From NCBI GenBank assembly GCA_040221375.1, contig JAVKEP010000019.1, forward strand, positions 1 through 64,000: a stretch of 64,000 nucleotides of DNA, written 5' to 3'. Below the pieces are notes generated by a model. That model was given only the letters and a program-made list of their open reading frames with translations. It ran no database searches and was not told the origin of the DNA. Source of the stretch: SHAN690 sp040221375. Lineage in GTDB: Bacteria; Bacteroidota; Bacteroidia; Flavobacteriales_G; Salibacteraceae. Positions 58,523-64,000 of this stretch are shown here, piece by piece; within the stretch, counting starts at the first letter, position 1; the number at the start of each line of letters is the position of its first letter. Both the position numbers and the translations under genes were made by a program.

Positions 58523-61423
58523 ATGAGCGAGGAGAACGAAGAACTCGAAGAGAGGGACGAAGAATTTTCTGATCAAGAAGAGCAAGGCGAAGAGCTCGAG
58601 AAGGTCATTCACGTCAGCGGTATGTACAAGGATTGGTTCCTTGACTACGCTTCGTATGTGATTCTTGAACGGGCCGTGCCGCATTTGCACGATGGGTTCA
58701 AGCCTGTGCAACGGAGGATCCTTCACTCGATGAAGGAGATGGATGATAGCCGCTACCACAAGGTGGCCAATATCATCGGCAATACCATGAAGTACCACCC
58801 GCACGGTGACGCTTCCATCGGCGATGCCCTCGTTCAGATCGGACAGAAGGATTTGCTCATCGATTGCCAGGGAAACTGGGGAAATATCCTTACTGGTGAC
58901 AGCGCAGCTGCTCCTCGATACATCGAAGCTCGCTTGACGAAATTTGCCTTGGAAGTACTGTTCAACGCAAAGACCACGCGTTGGCAACTCAGCTACGACG
59001 GTAGAAACAAGGAACCCGATACGCTCCCGGTTAAATTTCCTATGCTGCTCGCATCCGGAGCGGAAGGAATCGCTGTAGGCTTGGCGTGTAAAATGCTGCC
59101 GCACAATTTCATCGAACTCATTGATGGCTGCATCAGTAATCTGAAGGGTAAGAAGGTGAAGATTTTCCCGGACTTCCCAACCGGAGGTATGGCCGATTTT
59201 TCGGAGTACAACGATGGACTAAGGGGCGGCAGGATCAAGGTTAGGGCACGCATCCACATCGACGATAAGAGCACGCTCAGGATTAGCGAAATCCCGTTTT
59301 CGACCACCACTTCGTCGGTTATTGAGAGCATCCTCAAAGCCAATGACAAGGGCAAAATCAAGGTCAAACGTGTCGAGGACAATACGGCTGAATACGTAGA
59401 AATTCTCGTCCATCTTGGCGCCAACGTCTCACCCGAGAAAACGATCGATGCCCTCTACGCATTCTCTGATTGCGAGGTCTCCATCAGTCCGAATGCCGTA
59501 GTGATTCAGGACGACAAGCCACGCTTCATGGGCGTGAGCGATATGCTATCTGAAAGCGCCGCGCAAACGAAGGAACTCCTCAAACTGGAGTTGGAAATCA
59601 AGAAGCGCGAGCTCGAAGAACAGTGGCACTTTGCTTCGCTGGAAAAGATTTTCATCGAAAACAGAATTTACCGCGACATCGAAGAGTGCGAAACGTGGGA
59701 AGCGATCTTGGAAACCATCCACAAAGGACTGAAGCCGCACACGAAGCACTTGATCCGCGAGGTGACCGACGAAGACGTGACCCGGTTGACCGAGATCAGG
59801 ATCAAACGAATTTCGAAGTTTGACTCGTTCAAGGCCGATGAGTTCCTCGCTAAATTGGAGGAGGAAATCGCAGAGGTCAAGCACCACTTAGCCAACCTGA
59901 CCGAGTACGCAATAGCCTATTACAAGGAACTAAAGAAAAAGTACGCGGCAGGAAAAGAGCGAAAAACCGAGATCCGACAAATCGAGCAGATCAATACGTC
60001 CCTAGTCGCGGCGAATAATGTCAAGCTATACGTAGACCGAGAAGAAGGCTTCGTCGGGCACGGCCTCAAGCGAACCGCCTCGGAGTTTGTCAAAGATGCA
60101 TCGGACATCGATGACATCATCGTCATCCGAAACGACGGCGTTTTGATGGTGACTAAAATGGCTGAGAAGGCGTTCGTGGGCAAAGGAATCCGCTACGTCA
60201 ATACCTGGAAGAAGAACGATCCTCGGACCATTTACAACCTGATCTACCAAGACGGCGCCGGAGGAAACATCATGGTGAAACGGTTCAATGTCACTTCCAT
60301 CATCCGAGATAAGGAGTACGACTTGACCAAAGGCACGCCCAAGTCTAAGGTGCTGCACCTCACCGCCAATCCAAACGGAGAAGCCGAAGTGGTGACCGTG
60401 GTGCACCGAGCGAAAGCGAAGCTGAAGAAACTGAAATTCGATTTCGATTTTGCAGACGTGGATGTAAAAGGCAGAAATGCGAAAGGAAACATCCTGACCA
60501 AGCACGCAGTAAACAAAATCGAGCTGAAGGAGAAAGGACTTTCTACCCTCGGCGCCAGAAAGGTTTGGTTTGATGATTCGGTCAAACGCCTCAACTATGA
60601 CGGTAGGGGAAAGCTGCTGGGTGCATTTCATGGCGAAGACCGGATCCTGACGATCATGCAATCCGGCACCTACCGCATGACAGGAATCGACCTCATTACC
60701 AAGTTTGATGACGATATGATTGTCATTGAGAAATGGAATCCTGACAAAGCGATCAGCGCAATCTACTTTGATCCCGATAAGGAGAACCTCTACGTAAAGA
60801 GATTCTTAGCCGAAGAAAGCGACAAAGCGGTCAATTTTACGTCAGAAGAAGAAGGGGCTCGGCTGGAGTATGTTTCCTTGGATTGGTTACCGCGTGTGAC
60901 GCTCAAGTTTGACCAGCGTAGCAATCAAAGGGAGGACGAGGTAATTGAGTTGGCTGAATTCATCAGCGTCAAAGGCGTCAAGGCACTGGGCAATCGCCTG
61001 ACGAAGTATAAGCTCAAATCAATAGAGCAAATGCCAGCCCTTCCTCACCCCGAAGATCAGCCTGAAGAAGATCCTGACGACGACCCTGAGCCCGAAGGGC
61101 GAGAAGACGATGGCTCAGACGGTATGAGTGAGGATGAAGAAACCAAGGTAGATGCTGTGCGGACAGAAGAATCTGTAGATACGGGAAAAGAACAAAAGAA
61201 GGCTGAACCAAAAGGATCTCCCGCCAAAAAGAAGCCTGCGGCGAAACAGGAACCAGCCCAAGCGGTTAAAACGCCGTCTAAGGAGAACGAAAGTGCCGAT
61301 CAAAAAAATGAAAAGCCGCTCAAAAATGAACCGCCCAATGCAGCAGAGCAGAAGGACAAGCCTTCCAAGGATGACGATGAAGATTCCTTTGGTGCGGGAA
61401 CTCAGATTACCCTTGAGCTCTGA
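58523..61423 (+). CDS. parC: DNA topoisomerase IV subunit A with acidic/basic C-terminal tail
   Basis: DNA-cleaving subunit. The active-site Tyr133 is in SAAAPRYIEARLTKFALEV (E. coli has AAAMRYTE; the Met is Pro here), following the conserved YHPHGDASIGDALVQI. A coiled-coil tower (about 355-480) and a beta-pinwheel-like C-terminal domain (about 500-835) follow. The last ~110 residues are a low-complexity charged tail rich in Glu/Asp/Lys/Pro, absent from E. coli ParC. It is in an operon with parE. Binding of fluoroquinolones is family knowledge. Confidence 0.94.
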   Translation: MSEENEELEERDEEFSDQEEQGEELEKVIHVSGMYKDWFLDYASYVILERAVPHLHDGFKPVQRRILHSMKEMDDSRYHKVANIIGNTMKYHPHGDASIGDALVQIGQKDLLIDCQGNWGNILTGDSAAAPRYIEARLTKFALEVLFNAKTTRWQLSYDGRNKEPDTLPVKFPMLLASGAEGIAVGLACKMLPHNFIELIDGCISNLKGKKVKIFPDFPTGGMADFSEYNDGLRGGRIKVRARIHIDDKSTLRISEIPFSTTTSSVIESILKANDKGKIKVKRVEDNTAEYVEILVHLGANVSPEKTIDALYAFSDCEVSISPNAVVIQDDKPRFMGVSDMLSESAAQTKELLKLELEIKKRELEEQWHFASLEKIFIENRIYRDIEECETWEAILETIHKGLKPHTKHLIREVTDEDVTRLTEIRIKRISKFDSFKADEFLAKLEEEIAEVKHHLANLTEYAIAYYKELKKKYAAGKERKTEIRQIEQINTSLVAANNVKLYVDREEGFVGHGLKRTASEFVKDASDIDDIIVIRNDGVLMVTKMAEKAFVGKGIRYVNTWKKNDPRTIYNLIYQDGAGGNIMVKRFNVTSIIRDKEYDLTKGTPKSKVLHLTANPNGEAEVVTVVHRAKAKLKKLKFDFDFADVDVKGRNAKGNILTKHAVNKIELKEKGLSTLGARKVWFDDSVKRLNYDGRGKLLGAFHGEDRILTIMQSGTYRMTGIDLITKFDDDMIVIEKWNPDKAISAIYFDPDKENLYVKRFLAEESDKAVNFTSEEEGARLEYVSLDWLPRVTLKFDQRSNQREDEVIELAEFISVKGVKALGNRLTKYKLKSIEQMPALPHPEDQPEEDPDDDPEPEGREDDGSDGMSEDEETKVDAVRTEESVDTGKEQKKAEPKGSPAKKKPAAKQEPAQAVKTPSKENESADQKNEKPLKNEPPNAAEQKDKPSKDDDEDSFGAGTQITLEL

Positions 61424-61455
61424 TCTTGTGTTTATTTGCATTCTAAATTGAACCC

Positions 61456-63030
61456 ATGAGAAAACTGATACTCCCATTGTTTTGCTTGCTTTTGTTGTCA
61501 GGAAAGGCGCAAACCGTTGATAATTTCAACGTAGAATTCATGGCTCAATATACCTTCAACGAGGAGCTGAGCGATGTCTGGGGCTATGTGGACGAAGAGG
61601 GCAATGAATATGCAATCGTGGGTCGGAATGCCGGCGTTTCGATCATTGACGTTACGGATACCAGTAACCTTCATTCGGTGGGTGAGTTCAATGGCAACTG
61701 GACGATCTGGAGAGATATCAAGGTGTGGAACGACCACGCCTACATTACGTGTGATCAGTGTGGCAATGGGTTGTTGATCATTGATCTCTCGCCTTTACCT
61801 ACCAGCACATCGCTTCCTTATACCTATTGGAGCGGAGATACATTTGCGTTTCAACAAGCCCACAATATTTACATCGATGAAAACGGGATCGCGTATATAT
61901 TCGGAGCAAATCATTCTGCCGGAGGGGCCATTTTCCTCGACCTTAATGACGATCCCATGGATCCAGTCGAATTGGGTAAATACGATGATCACTACCTCCA
62001 TGACGGAGTGGTGCGGGGCGATACCTTGTGGGGCGCCGCCATTTACATTGGGGATGCACAAGTGATCGACATCAGCGACAAGACGGATCCACAATTGGTT
62101 TCTTCTTGGAAGACGCCCAATGCCTTTACGCACAACCTTTGGTTCTCTGACGACAACAACTACATATTTTCAACCGATGAGGTCACCGATGGAAGCATTG
62201 GAGCCTACGACGTTTCTGACGTCATGAATCCAACCGAAATCGATGTGTGGGAGCCGTTGGAAGAAGACGTCATTCCGCACAACACGCATTTCATGGATGA
62301 CTTTTTAATCACTTCGCACTACACCATTGGCATCAGCATTTTGAGTGTCTTACGACCCAATAACATGCTTGAAGTAGGCCGCTACGACACTTCACCGAAT
62401 TTCAATGGTGACGGATTCAACGGATGCTGGGGTGCCTATCCATGGCTGCCGTCAGGAAAGTTGTTGGCGACGGACATCGAAATGGGATTATACGTACTGA
62501 AGCCTTCATACCTGCACGGTTGTTACCTCGAAGGTTCGGTATTTGACATTCACACAGGAGACGAAATCTTCTTCCCGACCATCGAAATCATCGAAGACAC
62601 GCTCGTGGTTGACGGCGACATCATTGGAAATTATGCCACGTCTGTTATCGACTCAGGAACCTATAGCTTAAGGGTAAGTGCCGATGGATACTTTGAGAAG
62701 ATTGTAACGGGAGTGGTACTTCAAAATGGAGAGGTAACGATTCAAGACGTAGGGCTTAGCAACTGGCCAACAGGTATCGATGACAGGGAAGTCGAAGTCG
62801 CGGTAGCGGTTTATCCCAATCCGGCTGAATCTTTGGTTCAAGTAAGAGCGACATCAGCAATTCAATCCGTGCGCTTGATGACCTTATCGGGATCGTTGGT
62901 AGAAGTTTCGTCCTCAGCCTTGAGCAAGACTGCTATTTCGCTCGACGTTGCGACACTCCCATCAGGGATGTATGTGATCGAGGTGAATACTGCGGTAGGA
63001 ACTAAAATGCAGCGGCTCACGGTGATTTAA
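61456..63030 (+). CDS. Choice-of-anchor-B family protein with T9SS sorting domain
   Basis: A 524-residue exported protein (signal MRKLILPLFCLLLLSGKAQT). The main domain is a beta-propeller-like LVIVD-repeat region typical of the choice-of-anchor B family: NEELSDVWGYVDEEGNEYAI, VSIIDVTDTSNLHSVGEF, TYWSGDTFAFQQAHNIYIDE and GVVRGDTLWGAAIYIGDAQV. A carboxypeptidase-regulatory-like insert near residues 355-435 is followed by a T9SS type A sorting domain (VAVAVYPNPAESLVQV, then GMYVIEVNTAVGTKMQRLTV). A TTTATTTG at 61431-61438 is a -7-like box. Surface role unknown. Confidence 0.9.
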   Translation: MRKLILPLFCLLLLSGKAQTVDNFNVEFMAQYTFNEELSDVWGYVDEEGNEYAIVGRNAGVSIIDVTDTSNLHSVGEFNGNWTIWRDIKVWNDHAYITCDQCGNGLLIIDLSPLPTSTSLPYTYWSGDTFAFQQAHNIYIDENGIAYIFGANHSAGGAIFLDLNDDPMDPVELGKYDDHYLHDGVVRGDTLWGAAIYIGDAQVIDISDKTDPQLVSSWKTPNAFTHNLWFSDDNNYIFSTDEVTDGSIGAYDVSDVMNPTEIDVWEPLEEDVIPHNTHFMDDFLITSHYTIGISILSVLRPNNMLEVGRYDTSPNFNGDGFNGCWGAYPWLPSGKLLATDIEMGLYVLKPSYLHGCYLEGSVFDIHTGDEIFFPTIEIIEDTLVVDGDIIGNYATSVIDSGTYSLRVSADGYFEKIVTGVVLQNGEVTIQDVGLSNWPTGIDDREVEVAVAVYPNPAESLVQVRATSAIQSVRLMTLSGSLVEVSSSALSKTAISLDVATLPSGMYVIEVNTAVGTKMQRLTVI

Positions 63031-63052
63031 ATCGAACGCTAAGCGTGTAGAC

Positions 63053-63691
63053 GTGGAACTGACTGTATTTACCGTACTCGATACCCTTGGAACACTGGCC
63101 TTTGCCATCTCTGGCGCTACGCTGGCCATTAAAAAACGATTCGATTTATTCGGCGTGTTTGTGCTTGCCTTTGTCACTGCAATCGGCGGAGGAACGGTTC
63201 GCGACATTCTCATCGGTGATACGCCCGTGGACTGGATGTCGAACACCGCTTTGATTGTCACCATCATAGCTGGCGCCGTTTCGGCGATCATCCTCAATCC
63301 GTACATGAACAAGTTGAGCTATTTCGTCTATTTGTTTGACGCTGCTGGATTAGGTCTGTTTACCATGGCAGGCATTCAAAAAGGACTCGACAAAGATTTC
63401 AGCATCTTCATTTGCATTGCGCTCGGAACCATTTCTGCAACCTTCGGAGGTTTGATCCGGGATCTGATTACGGGAGAACAGCCTATGCTGCTCACGCGAA
63501 AAGAAATTTACGCCTTGGCAGGGGCGAGCGGTGGCTTGATGTTCTTTATCCTACGGGCATTCGACCTTCCTGATGAGGTCAACATCCCGTTGACCATCGT
63601 GGTCATTTTTCTCATCAGGCACCTTACGTATCGATTTGGCATAAAGCTACCCACCTACGATGAGGAGAGAGGTTGGAGCGTCAAAGACTGA
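63053..63691 (+). CDS. TRIC/UPF0126-type membrane channel protein
   Basis: A 212-residue membrane protein with about seven helices, of the trimeric intracellular cation channel-like (UPF0126, YicG) family. It shows two repeat units: FAISGATLAIKKRFDLFGVF with GGGTVRDILIG, and AGLGLFTMAGIQKGL with TFGGLIRDLITGEQPML. Start is GTG at 63053. Bacterial homologues conduct K+. It follows the choice-of-anchor-B gene by 22 bases and may share its transcript. Confidence 0.9.
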   Translation: MELTVFTVLDTLGTLAFAISGATLAIKKRFDLFGVFVLAFVTAIGGGTVRDILIGDTPVDWMSNTALIVTIIAGAVSAIILNPYMNKLSYFVYLFDAAGLGLFTMAGIQKGLDKDFSIFICIALGTISATFGGLIRDLITGEQPMLLTRKEIYALAGASGGLMFFILRAFDLPDEVNIPLTIVVIFLIRHLTYRFGIKLPTYDEERGWSVKD

Positions 63692-63736
63692 CCGAGCAAA
63701 GGACCGTTCACACGGCAAGACAGTTCATGGGACTGC

Positions 63737-64000
63737 TCATTGTTGCAGTTCATACAGCTTCCAAACGCGGAGCCATTCTGTATCCTTCGTGGGTTCTTCA
63801 TTCACGAAGTAGAATACACCGCCCCAATTATGGGTTACCTTCTTGTATGTTTTCAGCTCGTTGTCCTCAAGGATCCGCAAGCGTTCGATGGTGCGCCCCT
63901 CCATTTTATCGGTAAAGTAGAGGATAGGTGGCTGGTCCATCGCAACGGCGTTGGTTGATGCGCCTTCGGAATTCAAAAGCAAAGAAGGGGTGTGCTCTAT
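63737..64000 (-). CDS. 3' part of a hypothetical protein cut by the window edge
   Basis: The final 87 residues of a gene that continues beyond the right edge; the frame stays open to 64000. The visible part contains YFTDKMEGRTIERLRILEDN, YKKVTHNWGGVFYFVNEEP and ends EWLRVWKLYELQQ. No family is recognised. It converges on the TRIC-type gene, with 45 bases between the two stop codons. Confidence 0.7.
   Translation of the reverse strand: MEHTPSLLLNSEGASTNAVAMDQPPILYFTDKMEGRTIERLRILEDNELKTYKKVTHNWGGVFYFVNEEPTKDTEWLRVWKLYELQQ

Overview
The window looks like a chromosome segment of a marine-type Bacteroidota, probably a flavobacterial lineage in the Cryomorphaceae/Schleiferiaceae neighbourhood. 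The assignment is inferred from gene content: several secreted proteins end in type IX secretion (T9SS) sorting domains, there is a PorP/SprF protein beside a PKD/CHU_C adhesin, many lipoproteins are present, Shine-Dalgarno sequences are mostly absent, and the Bacteroidota promoter core TAnnTTTG recurs just upstream of start codons. No rRNA, prophage, transposase or CRISPR was seen.

Layout. 1-255: two palindromic intergenic repeats. 256-5891: fabG, a von Willebrand membrane protein, two lipoproteins and a Ste24-type protease. 5892-6291: a repeat mosaic and the rpsA promoter. 6292-12882: rpsA, pyrR-pyrB, a STAS protein, a T9SS cargo protein, RNase Z and a LuxR-type regulator. 12869-15210: small lipoproteins and a YwqK-like protein. 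15210-20395 (minus): a tightly overlapping run dapD - glycosyltransferase - unknown - CCA-adding enzyme - PRiA4-like protein - miaA - ywqK, so two tRNA-maturation enzymes share one transcription unit. 20484-24946: ruvX, def, a TPR lipoprotein, diadenylate cyclase, peroxiredoxin and a T9SS esterase. 25035-30086: an anion transporter, unknown secreted proteins, a 54-residue protein ending in ECVGCGS and a pentapeptide-repeat protein.

30149-37012 is a pectin/rhamnogalacturonan-type utilisation cluster: a CBM9-like lipoprotein, GH28, an unknown, GH78 and an FucP-like sugar symporter, without SusC/SusD. 37120-39307: two tandem DUF1801/YdeI paralogues and an MscS channel. 39569-40246: an outer-membrane-like gene with an in-frame amber codon inside its signal peptide. 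40425-42411: an AraC-type regulator with a metal-binding-like N-terminus, a 40-residue basic protein and a YitT permease.

42717-43411 is the most unusual stretch. It holds an intact tRNA-Pro(GGG) followed by three copies of its 3' half. In each copy a perfect or near-perfect palindrome (CCACGCC-n3-GGCGTGG) replaces the 3' anticodon stem and variable loop, two copies carry a good copy of the tRNA terminator (copy 1's is only partial), and a small GIY-YIG nuclease gene sits inside the array. The same CACGCC/GGCGTG core occurs in the intergenic repeats at 72-187 and 5967-5981.

43487-64000: a membrane lipoprotein, trxB, two T9SS-sorted proteins, a DPP III-like peptidase, a TonB-C-like protein, the sprF/CHU_C cluster, an acyl-CoA reductase, a SixA phosphatase, parE-parC (topoisomerase IV), a choice-of-anchor-B protein, a TRIC-type channel, and the 3' part of a gene that runs off the right edge.
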